17,433 nt of DNA, taken from positions 1-17,433 of the forward strand of contig JBAUHN010000158.1 of assembly GCA_049680295.1 (NCBI GenBank). The letters are read 5' to 3'. Within the stretch, counting starts at the first letter, position 1. Each line of letters begins with the position of its first letter. This document shows positions 6,595 to 13,059 of the stretch, piece after piece. A model generated the notes under the pieces. It did not search any database. It had not been told where the DNA came from and saw only the letters and a program-made list of their open reading frames with translations. Made by a program: the position numbers and the translations under genes. The DNA is from JBAUHN01 sp049680295 (GTDB lineage Bacteria > Pseudomonadota > Alphaproteobacteria > Rhodobacterales > Rhodobacteraceae).

Positions 6595-7371
6595 TTATTC
6601 GCGGCTGCCAAACAGTTGCAGCAGGAACATGAACATGTTGATAAAGTCGAGATAGAGGTTCAACGCCCCCATGATCGCTGCTTTGCCCAGCCATTCGGTG
6701 TCGCCTGTATGGGCGTGTTCCAGATAGGTGGTTTTGATCTTTTGTGTGTCATAGGCCGTCAGACCGGCAAAGATCAGAACACCGATTATCGAGATCGCAT
6801 ACATGATTGCAGGGGATTGCAAAAACAGGTTCACGATCATCGCCGCAATCAGTCCAAACAGGCCCATCATCAAAAAGCTGCCCATGCCGGACAGGTCTTT
6901 TTTGGTCGCGTAGCCATAAAGCGACAGCGACGCGAAGGCGATAGAGGTGATCAGAAAGATCTGCGCGATGGAATAGCCGGTAAAGACCAGAAAGATCGAG
7001 CTGATGGAGACACCCATAACGGCCGCAAAGGCATAAAACACCAATTGGGCTGTGGCTGCTGACATGCGGTTGATACCGGCGCTAAAGCCAAAGACAAAGG
7101 CCAATGGCGCAAACATGACAACCCATTTCAGCGGTGATGTATAAAGTGCAGCCCCCAGGCTGGTCAGGTATTTGTCGGCACCGATTTGTGCCGCTGCCAG
7201 TGCCGGATCGGTTGTGACCGCAAGACCGGAAATCGCCCAGGCCGCGGCAAAGGTAATCAACATGCCCACGGACATCGTGCCGTAGACTTTGTTCATGTGG
7301 GCGCGCAGGCCCTGGTCGATTTCAGCGGCGCGGGACCCGGCCGCTGTGCGGATTGTATTCACGTCAGCCAT
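6595..7371 (-). CDS. Bax inhibitor-1 / YccA family membrane protein
   Basis: Members are seven-helix inner-membrane proteins; bacterial homologues such as YetJ form pH-sensitive calcium leak channels, whereas E. coli YccA modulates FtsH. The 258-residue product shows about seven hydrophobic helices from residue 35 on. It also has the C-terminal family landmarks: GLTAYDTQKIK, with the conserved Asp, and ALNLYLDFINMFMFLLQLFG. The soluble start (about 1-30) is short. I place the start at ATG 7371, where GGAGG lies 6 bases upstream on the minus strand; a TTG one codon earlier is unlikely. A possible promoter lies at 7428-7456 and a small 6-bp hairpin (CGGCAG/CTGCCG, 7399-7415) falls in the leader. 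Function in this organism is unknown; membrane stress or calcium handling is a family-based guess. Confidence 0.9.
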   Translation of the reverse strand: MADVNTIRTAAGSRAAEIDQGLRAHMNKVYGTMSVGMLITFAAAWAISGLAVTTDPALAAAQIGADKYLTSLGAALYTSPLKWVVMFAPLAFVFGFSAGINRMSAATAQLVFYAFAAVMGVSISSIFLVFTGYSIAQIFLITSIAFASLSLYGYATKKDLSGMGSFLMMGLFGLIAAMIVNLFLQSPAIMYAISIIGVLIFAGLTAYDTQKIKTTYLEHAHTGDTEWLGKAAIMGALNLYLDFINMFMFLLQLFGSRE

Positions 7372-7427
7372 CAAAGACCTCCAGACATAAGTTATGCACG
7401 GCAGGACCTCTGCCGCATTCTGATCTA

Positions 7428-7456
7428 AATATTGGCTGTGTTCGTGTTCTTTTCAA
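7428..7456 (-). promoter_or_regulatory. Possible promoter of the BI-1 gene
   Basis: On the minus strand TTGAAA (7456-7451) and AATATT (7433-7428) are 17 bases apart, about 57 bases ahead of the BI-1 start. Both are moderate consensus matches, so the call is tentative. Confidence 0.35.
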
Positions 7457-7569
7457 GGCTTTTCGTCAGGAATTCGTCGCTAATTGCCCGGGTCAGTAGA
7501 TTTTTTCGCAATGCGGGTCGCAGAACGTCAATTTGACCGGGCAAAAAGCGGATTTCTTTGGGTCGAACT

Positions 7570-7785
7570 TCAGTATTTCCAAGTATTTGGCACATCCCAA
7601 AACGGTTTGCGTGCTTCTTTCAAGGCCTCCGCGCGGCTGACACCGATATCATCCAGCGCCCGTGCGTCCAAGTTGGCCAGACTGTTGCGCGACCGCCAAA
7701 AAGCAATCAGTTGAAAGAACGGCAAACGCGGGCCGGCCTTGGGCGCAAACCTGTGGCGGCGGGTGGTCTGAGTTGAAGCGGTCAT
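7570..7785 (-). CDS. DUF1127 domain small protein
   Basis: The 71-residue protein carries the DUF1127 signature at its C-terminal half: LANLDARALDDIGVSRAEAL (residues 36-55) followed by KEARKPFW. The N-terminal third is basic (RRHRF, PKAGPR). In other alphaproteobacteria small DUF1127 proteins have been linked to RNA turnover and to phosphate or stress responses; no role can be assigned here. The ATG at 7785 follows AGGAGA (7794-7799, minus strand). It is transcribed divergently from the LysR gene, with 127 bases and a palindromic LysR-type site between the two starts, so it is a natural target of that regulator. No clear terminator follows; the next 195 bases up to the BI-1 start contain only the BI-1 leader. 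Confidence 0.88.
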   Translation of the reverse strand: MTASTQTTRRHRFAPKAGPRLPFFQLIAFWRSRNSLANLDARALDDIGVSRAEALKEARKPFWDVPNTWKY

Positions 7786-7830
7786 GATGCGCTCTCCTAT
7801 CTTCGATATGTGATGCGTAATTCCTGTTTC

Positions 7831-7845
7831 ATCAAATTACTTGAT
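7831..7845. promoter_or_regulatory. Palindromic LysR-type operator
   Basis: ATCAA-N5-TTGAT forms a perfect inverted repeat containing the T-N11-A core expected of LysR-type regulators. It sits between the divergent DUF1127 and LysR starts and its right arm is the first part of the predicted LysR -35 box. Binding there would be expected to repress the regulator's own gene and could control the DUF1127 gene. Confidence 0.6.
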
Positions 7846-7870
7846 ATATATGACAAGCTCGGTCTAATAT
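7841..7870 (+). promoter_or_regulatory. Predicted promoter of the LysR gene
   Basis: TTGATA (7841-7846) and TAATAT (7865-7870) are 18 bases apart and 42 bases ahead of the LysR start codon. Both hexamers are good consensus matches. The -35 overlaps the right arm of the palindrome, a standard arrangement for negative autoregulation. Confidence 0.55.
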
Positions 7871-7912
7871 TGAAAACGAATGTTTATGATCGAATACATC
7901 AAGGATGGTGAT

Positions 7913-8788
7913 ATGAGAAATTTGGATGTAACGACGCTTAGGTCATTTGTAGCAGTTGCTGATGCAGGCGGCGTGACGCGCGCTGCTGGGTTTTTGCATC
8001 TCACCCAGTCGGCGGTTTCCATGCAGCTTAAACGGTTAGAGGAATTGCTGGGCCTTGAACTGCTGGACCGCTCCGGGCGCACCATCGCGCTGACGGCATC
8101 GGGCGAACAGCTGCTGGTGTTCGCACGTCGCATGGTGGCCTTGAATGACGAGGTGATCAGCCGCCTGACAGATCAGGCCTATGAAGGTGAAATCTCCATT
8201 GGCGTGCCGCACGACATTGTCTATCCGGCGATTCCGCAGGTGCTAAAGCAGTTCCATTCGGCCTTTCCACGGGTCAAAGTTCAACTTGAATCGTCGCACA
8301 CTCGGAACCTTAAGGATATGTTTGCCAAGGGCAAATGCGATATGATTCTGACGACAGAAACCCAGACCGAACCGGGCAGCGAAACCTTATGCAAAAAGCC
8401 GTTGCGCTGGGTGGGGGCGCAAAATGGATCGGCATGGCGACACAAGCCACTTAAATTGGCATTCGGGCGCATCTGCACGTTTCGGTCCAATGTTGTGGCT
8501 GCGCTGGACACATCCGGTGTGCCTTGGGATGTGGTGGTCGAAACCGATAGTGACCGCACAATCGAGGCGACGGTCAGTGCGGATCTTGCAATCCACGCCA
8601 TGATCGAAGGCACCGAGCCGCCGCATCTGGAGCGGATTGACCACAACGGCACCCTGCCTGACCTGCCCATGCAGTTTATCAATCTTTACGGCGCTGACAC
8701 CTCACGCGGGGTTGTGCATGACGCGTTGGCAGATTTTCTGCGTCGGCATTTTTGTGGGTCAGATGTTGTGCGTTTAAAGGCCGGTTAA
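7913..8788 (+). CDS. LysR-family transcriptional regulator
   Basis: The product of 291 residues is a typical LysR-type regulator. The N-terminal winged helix-turn-helix (about residues 4-62) contains LRSFVAVADAGGVTRAAGFL, the recognition segment TQSAVSMQLKRLEELLG and the wing LLDRSGRTIALTASGEQLL. The rest (about 90-290) is the effector-binding domain, beginning with ISIGVPHDIV. I chose ATG 7913 over the upstream ATG at 7880, because the HTH begins in register with family members and AAGGATGG lies just ahead. The regulator is divergent from the DUF1127 gene and convergent with the quinone oxidoreductase gene. Its ligand cannot be told from sequence. Confidence 0.93.
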   Translation: MRNLDVTTLRSFVAVADAGGVTRAAGFLHLTQSAVSMQLKRLEELLGLELLDRSGRTIALTASGEQLLVFARRMVALNDEVISRLTDQAYEGEISIGVPHDIVYPAIPQVLKQFHSAFPRVKVQLESSHTRNLKDMFAKGKCDMILTTETQTEPGSETLCKKPLRWVGAQNGSAWRHKPLKLAFGRICTFRSNVVAALDTSGVPWDVVVETDSDRTIEATVSADLAIHAMIEGTEPPHLERIDHNGTLPDLPMQFINLYGADTSRGVVHDALADFLRRHFCGSDVVRLKAG

Positions 8789-8809
8789 ACCGAAACCACA
8801 GGGGATCGG

Positions 8810-9769
8810 TCACATCGTGATCACAACCTTGCCGGTTGATTTTCGCAAACGCAGCAGGTCCAACCCCTCTGCCGCTTGCGCCAGGGGCAATCTGTGGCTG
8901 ATGTGGGGTTTGATAGATCCCGCGACATACAGCGCCATCAGGGCGTTCAGACTGTTGATCAGGGTCTGCGGTTTGAACGCCATATACCCGCCCCAGTAAA
9001 ACCCAAGCAGCGAGATGTTTTTGACCAGCAAATGATTGGCGGGCACTTTTGGGACGTCGCCGCTGGCAAAGCCAATGGTCAGAATCCGCGCTTCGGGTTT
9101 GCAAGCGCGAAAGGCGGCCTTGAATGCGTCGCCCCCGACCGGGTCGTAAACGACATCGACACCGCCCAATGCCTTGAGCGCGCCCAGCAGATCGTCCGTG
9201 TCCGCGTCAAGCAGGTGATCGGCGCCGGCCGATTTGGCAACCGCCAGTTTGTCGGCACCGCGGGCAACGGCAATCACCGTCGCGCCCAGATGCTTACCGA
9301 TTTCAACGGCCGTCAGACCAACGCCACCCGCAGCCCCAAGGACCAAAAGCGTTTCACCCTTTTGCAAATGCGCCCGGTGCGTCAACGCCAGATGACTGGT
9401 GCCATAGGCAATCTGAAAAGCGGCCGCATCATCAAACGACATCTCATCAGGTATTTTCACGATGCGGTCGGCGGGGAAAACACCAAAATCTGCCAAACCG
9501 CCCTGGCCGCCAAAAACCGCAACCCGGTCGCCCGGCGTCAAACCGCTGACGTCCTTACCGACAGCGTCCACAATTCCCGCGACCTCCAGTCCCATGGTAA
9601 AAGGCGCGTTGGGAGTGTCCTGGTACGTGCCGGTTACCATCAACAAATCGGCAAAGTTCAACCCGCAGGCTTTGATAGCCAGCCTGACATCTTTTGACCC
9701 AGGGGTTGGCACCGAAATATCGGTCAGTGTCGGGGCCGCGCCGGCGGCCGGAATTTGAAATGCGCGCAT
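8810..9769 (-). CDS. NADPH:quinone oxidoreductase-like zinc-independent reductase
   Basis: This 319-residue protein belongs to the medium-chain dehydrogenase/reductase superfamily, QOR branch. The N-terminal GroES-like part has GLNFADLLMVTGTY (residues 36-49) and GLEVAGIV (60-67); the cofactor domain has LGAAGGVGLTAVEI (144-157), a Rossmann loop with the QOR-type AAGGVG. The zinc-ligand residues of alcohol dehydrogenases are missing, as expected for QOR. The LRKSTGKVVI end is typical of the family. The enzyme probably reduces quinones or related enones with NADPH in the cytoplasm; substrate is unknown. The ATG at 9769 follows GGAGA (minus strand, 9774-9778). It converges with the LysR gene with only 21 bases between the stops, and I see no strong terminator there. 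Confidence 0.9.
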   Translation of the reverse strand: MRAFQIPAAGAAPTLTDISVPTPGSKDVRLAIKACGLNFADLLMVTGTYQDTPNAPFTMGLEVAGIVDAVGKDVSGLTPGDRVAVFGGQGGLADFGVFPADRIVKIPDEMSFDDAAAFQIAYGTSHLALTHRAHLQKGETLLVLGAAGGVGLTAVEIGKHLGATVIAVARGADKLAVAKSAGADHLLDADTDDLLGALKALGGVDVVYDPVGGDAFKAAFRACKPEARILTIGFASGDVPKVPANHLLVKNISLLGFYWGGYMAFKPQTLINSLNALMALYVAGSIKPHISHRLPLAQAAEGLDLLRLRKSTGKVVITM

Positions 9770-10069
9770 ATATTCTCCGTGGTGACAACTCTGGATTGAA
9801 GGTGTCCAGGTTTCTGTGGCGTTACAAAAACAGGTTCCAATCCAAATTCCAATTTATTCCTTTGTTACACCGCAGAAATATCATTTGCACACAAATCACC
9901 CTTAGATAGAGCGGTATCACGGTATGATCGCTTAAAAAGATGGTATTATTTGTTGATTGAAGATACAAATCGCGTATTGTGGTTGCACCCGTGGCAAAAC
10001 GGGTGGGGTGGAGTGTGTGCACTGGCGTTGCCGTGCGCATTTGTTTTGTTACTGAACAAGGGGATTTTT
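9770..10069. other. Divergent promoter region between the quinone oxidoreductase and XRE genes
   Basis: This 300-base gap holds no supported gene. A frame from 9950 runs into the XRE gene but its first 40 codons are unrelated to the regulator family. The left part is AT-rich with TTCCAAT twice (9835-9841 and 9847-9853). The right part has CGGTAT-type repeats (9912-9948) and a possible XRE promoter, TTGATT (9953-9958) with TATTGT (9975-9980), spacing 16. A small CCCGT/ACGGG hairpin lies near 9988-10003 in the leader. Confidence 0.5.
9912..9948. repeat. Short direct repeats ahead of the XRE gene
   Basis: CGGTATCA (9912-9919) and CGGTATGA (9920-9927) are adjacent 8-base repeats differing at one base, and TGGTATTA (9941-9948) is a third, weaker copy 21 bases on. 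They sit immediately before a possible -35 element at 9953. They may be an operator for the XRE protein or another regulator; this is inference. Confidence 0.35.
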
Positions 10070-10441
10070 ATGGCACATTTGGTTGATGTTCACGTTGGAA
10101 AACGCGTTCGCCAAAGGCGATGGTTGACGGGAATGACACAACAAAGTCTGGCAGAATTGGTGGGCATTAAGTTCCAGCAAATCCAAAAGTATGAGACCGG
10201 CGCGAATAGGGTGAGTGCGTCGCGCTTGTGGGATATTGCAGATGCGCTGGACGTTGACGTTTCCTTCTTTTTTGAAGGCCTGAAAAACGGGGCCGCAACG
10301 TCGGAAACCAACAGCGATATGCCGGTCGATATGATGGGTGACAAAGAGGCGATGGATCTTATTCGCTCTTATTATGCAATTCCCGAAAACCAGCGTCGGC
10401 GCTTGTTCGAACTGGCCCGCGTGTTGAGTGATGCGGCGTAA
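10070..10441 (+). CDS. XRE-family helix-turn-helix regulator
   Basis: The 123-residue protein has a Cro/CI-type HTH at about residues 7-65, including MTQQSLAELVGIKFQQIQKY (22-41) with ETGANRVSASRLWDIADALDV after it. The C-terminal part (about 90-123) has a conserved helical segment, AMDLIRSYYAIPENQRRRLF, as in the short alphaproteobacterial regulators of this class. I set the start at ATG 10070, preceded by AAGGGGA at 10058-10064; the frame is open further upstream, but those residues do not fit the family. Together with hisN 61 bases downstream it makes a pair that I recall as common in roseobacters. A target set cannot be named. Confidence 0.9.
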   Translation: MAHLVDVHVGKRVRQRRWLTGMTQQSLAELVGIKFQQIQKYETGANRVSASRLWDIADALDVDVSFFFEGLKNGAATSETNSDMPVDMMGDKEAMDLIRSYYAIPENQRRRLFELARVLSDAA

Positions 10442-10502
10442 TTAGCCGATACCCTGATCAATCTGCCTTGCAATAGGCGCGCCAGAGTGGCACGTCGATT
10501 GT

Positions 10503-11300
10503 ATGACAGTGTTCGATTCAGACATAAATCGCGTAGCTCACTTGCTTGCTGACGCCGCGAAGTCCGCTATTTTACCGTACTTTCGCACGGCAAACTTACA
10601 GACTGAAAACAAGATTGCGGGGGGGTATGATCCAGTAACCCTTGCTGATCGCGCGGCTGAAAAAGCAATGCGCGCGGTGTTGTCCGACCAGCGTCCCAAT
10701 GATGCGATTCTGGGCGAAGAATATGGCGGACAGGCTGGCACATCTGGGCTGACATGGGTATTGGACCCCATCGACGGGACGCGTGGATTTGTGGCCGGAA
10801 CGCCGACTTGGGGTGTGCTGATTGCAGTATCTGACGGCGACGGGCCGTTTTATGGTCTGATTGACCAGCCCTACATCGGCGAACGATTTGAAGGTACACC
10901 TAAGGGCGCGTATTTTCGCGGCCCCCATGGCAATGGCGTGATTGCGACACGCAGGGCCCGCGACTTAAGCCAGGCCACCCTTTTTACCACTTTCCCGCAA
11001 GTTGGGTCCAACATTGAAAGGCGCGCCTTTGATGCTGTCGCAAGCCAGGTGCAATTGACCCGCTATGGCATGGATTGCTACGCCTATGCGCTGCTGGCCG
11101 CAGGGCAGATTGATCTGGTGATCGAGGCTGGTCTGCAGTCTTATGATATTCAAGCGCCTATTGCGTTGATCCATGCCGCCGGTGGGATCGTGACCGATTG
11201 GCAGGGCGGGCCTGCACATGCGGGGGGGCGGGCGATTGCCGCTGCGAACAAAGCCATTCATGCGCAGGCTTTGGCCATTCTGAAGGCAAATGTAACATGA
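10503..11300 (+). CDS. hisN: Histidinol-phosphatase, inositol monophosphatase family
   Basis: HisN removes phosphate from L-histidinol phosphate, the penultimate stretch of histidine synthesis, using a magnesium-dependent inositol-phosphatase fold. The 265-residue protein has the metal motifs GEEYG (Glu72, Glu73), DPIDGT (Asp88, Asp91) and, near the end, YDIQAPIALIHAAGG in place of the common WDxAAG motif (Asp215). The replacement of Trp by Tyr is seen in HisN-type members as far as I recall. Other inositol-phosphatase family roles cannot be excluded. No strong ribosome binding site precedes ATG 10503. The stop overlaps the start of the 8-oxoguanine deaminase gene (ATGA, 11297-11300). Confidence 0.85.
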   Translation: MTVFDSDINRVAHLLADAAKSAILPYFRTANLQTENKIAGGYDPVTLADRAAEKAMRAVLSDQRPNDAILGEEYGGQAGTSGLTWVLDPIDGTRGFVAGTPTWGVLIAVSDGDGPFYGLIDQPYIGERFEGTPKGAYFRGPHGNGVIATRRARDLSQATLFTTFPQVGSNIERRAFDAVASQVQLTRYGMDCYAYALLAAGQIDLVIEAGLQSYDIQAPIALIHAAGGIVTDWQGGPAHAGGRAIAAANKAIHAQALAILKANVT

Positions 11301-12637
11301 CAGAGTTACTGATCCGAAATGCTGATCACATCCTGACGATGGATGATGCACGCCGCGAATTGCGCGGGGCGGATGTGCGGGTTCGCGACGGGGTGATCAC
11401 GGGTGTGGGGCAGGGGCTAACCACCACCGGCGACGTGATCGAGGCGGCGGGTTGTGTTGTCACGCCGGGGTTGGTCAACACACATCACCACCTCTATCAA
11501 ACCCTGACGCGCGCGGTGCCAGAGGCACAAAATGCGCTGTTGTTTGGCTGGCTGCAAACGCTCTACCCGATCTGGGCGCGCTTTACGCCGGACCATATGT
11601 TCATATCGGCGCAGATCGGACTGGCCGAACTGGCGCTCAGCGGTTGCAGCCTGAGTGCCGATCATCTGTATCTTTATCCAAACGGCAGCCGCCTGGACGA
11701 CACCATTCACGCCGCCGCCGAAGTTGGTTTGCGGTTTCAGCCCACGCGCGGCGCGATGAGCATAGGCGAAAGTGAGGGCGGCCTGCCGCCTGATACGCTG
11801 GTCGAAGATGAAAGCACGATCCTTGAGGACTGCATTCGGGTGATCGACGCGTTCCACGATCCTTCACAGGGGTCCATGTGCCGCGTTGGCATCGCACCTT
11901 GTTCGCCGTTTTCCGTCAGCCAGAACCTGATGCGTGATGCCGCCCTGCTGGCACGCGACAAAGGCGTGATGTTGCACACTCACCTGGCCGAAAACGAAGA
12001 AGATATCGCTTATTCCCTTGAGAAATTCGGCATGCGTCCGGGGCAATATGCGCAAGATCTGGGCTGGGTCGGGCCAGACGTCTGGCACGCGCATTGCGTC
12101 AAACTCGATCCGTCTGAGATTGCTCTTTTCGCCGAAACCGGGACGGGTGTGGCCCATTGCCCTTGCTCAAACTGTCGGCTTGGCAGCGGGATTGCCCCGG
12201 TCCGGGCGATGCGGGGCGCCGGTGTGAATGTTGGTTTGGGCGTTGATGGATCTGCCAGCAATGACGCGAGCAACCTGATTGCCGAGGCGCGCCAGGCGAT
12301 GCTGTTGCAACGTGTGGCAAATGGTGCAGACGCGATGAGCCCACGCGCGGCCCTTGAGATCGCGACCCGTGGCGGCGCAGATGTTTTGGGACGCCCTGAA
12401 TGTGGTCGCATCAGCATTGGCAAACGCGCCGATATCGCCATCTGGGACGCCTCTGGCATAGAAGCTGCTGGCAGCTGGGACCCGGCAGCACTTTTGTTGG
12501 CGGGGCCGACAACGGTGCGTGATCTGATCGTCGACGGTCGCCCCGTGGTGCGCGATGGGCATATGACCAGCCTTAATCTGGCCACAGTTATCGGCAAACA
12601 AAAGGCGATGGCAAAGGCTTTGATGGATGATGTATGA
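11297..12637 (+). CDS. 8-oxoguanine deaminase (amidohydrolase superfamily)
   Basis: The enzyme hydrolyses 8-oxoguanine to urate and ammonia and belongs to the COG0402 amidohydrolases. The 446-residue sequence reads closely like the characterised family from Pseudomonas aeruginosa PA0142: NTHHHLYQTLTRAVP, DHLYLYPNG, RGAMSIGESEGGLPPD, APCSPFSVS and CPCSNCRLGSGIAPV. Metal-site residues are His63 and His65 (HxH), His229, His266 and Asp317, with Glu232 in HLAENE. I used ATG 11297, which overlaps the hisN stop by ATGA; an upstream frame from 11198 lies inside hisN. The next gene again starts on an ATGA overlap. A closely related deaminase with another aminated ring substrate (for example isocytosine) is possible. 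Confidence 0.88.
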   Translation: MTELLIRNADHILTMDDARRELRGADVRVRDGVITGVGQGLTTTGDVIEAAGCVVTPGLVNTHHHLYQTLTRAVPEAQNALLFGWLQTLYPIWARFTPDHMFISAQIGLAELALSGCSLSADHLYLYPNGSRLDDTIHAAAEVGLRFQPTRGAMSIGESEGGLPPDTLVEDESTILEDCIRVIDAFHDPSQGSMCRVGIAPCSPFSVSQNLMRDAALLARDKGVMLHTHLAENEEDIAYSLEKFGMRPGQYAQDLGWVGPDVWHAHCVKLDPSEIALFAETGTGVAHCPCSNCRLGSGIAPVRAMRGAGVNVGLGVDGSASNDASNLIAEARQAMLLQRVANGADAMSPRAALEIATRGGADVLGRPECGRISIGKRADIAIWDASGIEAAGSWDPAALLLAGPTTVRDLIVDGRPVVRDGHMTSLNLATVIGKQKAMAKALMDDV

Positions 12638-13059
12638 TACGCGTAATTCTGGCTGTTTATTTACTGACCATGGCGGCACCGGCTGCTGCCAATTCAGTCG
12701 CGACAGACGCGATCAATGCGCTGCGTGCTGCCAAGAACCGCGCGCCGATCAAATATTCACGAACGCTTGAAGCCGCTGCCATTGCCCACGCAAACGACAT
12801 GGCGCGCAAAAGGTTTTTTTCGCACAAAGGCAGCGATGGATCGAACGTGTCGCACCGCGTCAGCGCCCAGGGATATCGCTGGTGTTTTGTTGCAGAAAAT
12901 ATCGCCAAGGGTCAGCGCAATCTGGCTGAGGTTATGCGCGCTTGGAAAAATTCGCCAGGTCACCGAAAAAACATGCTGAACAAATCCGCGACCGAATTCG
13001 CAGTCATTGGGGTCAACCCCAATATCTGGGTCATGGTGCTGGCCAACCCAAAGTGCTAG
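12634..13059 (+). CDS. Secreted CAP-domain protein (SCP/YkwD type)
   Basis: The 141-residue product has an N-terminal signal peptide (about residues 1-19, hydrophobic stretch ending AAPAAA) followed by a single CAP domain. Family landmarks are AHANDMARKRFFSHKGSDG (His52, His64), VAENIA (Glu88) and AWKNSPGHRKNML (His110), which together form the usual His/Glu cavity. Cys84 and the C-terminal Cys141 could pair. It should be exported to the periplasm; the biochemical role of bacterial CAP proteins is largely unknown. The start overlaps the 8-oxoguanine deaminase stop by ATGA (12634-12637), so it is the last gene of the XRE-hisN-deaminase run. Its stop shares a CTAG with the convergent guaD. Confidence 0.87.
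   Translation: MIRVILAVYLLTMAAPAAANSVATDAINALRAAKNRAPIKYSRTLEAAAIAHANDMARKRFFSHKGSDGSNVSHRVSAQGYRWCFVAENIAKGQRNLAEVMRAWKNSPGHRKNMLNKSATEFAVIGVNPNIWVMVLANPKC

Noticed and set aside
8876..9697. Plus-strand open frame (273 codons) opposite the quinone oxidoreductase gene
   Set aside because: It is antisense to a well-supported enzyme, has no recognisable family motif and no ribosome binding site.
9950..10069. N-terminal extension of the XRE regulator
   Set aside because: The 40 extra residues resemble no family member, and a good ribosome binding site precedes ATG 10070.
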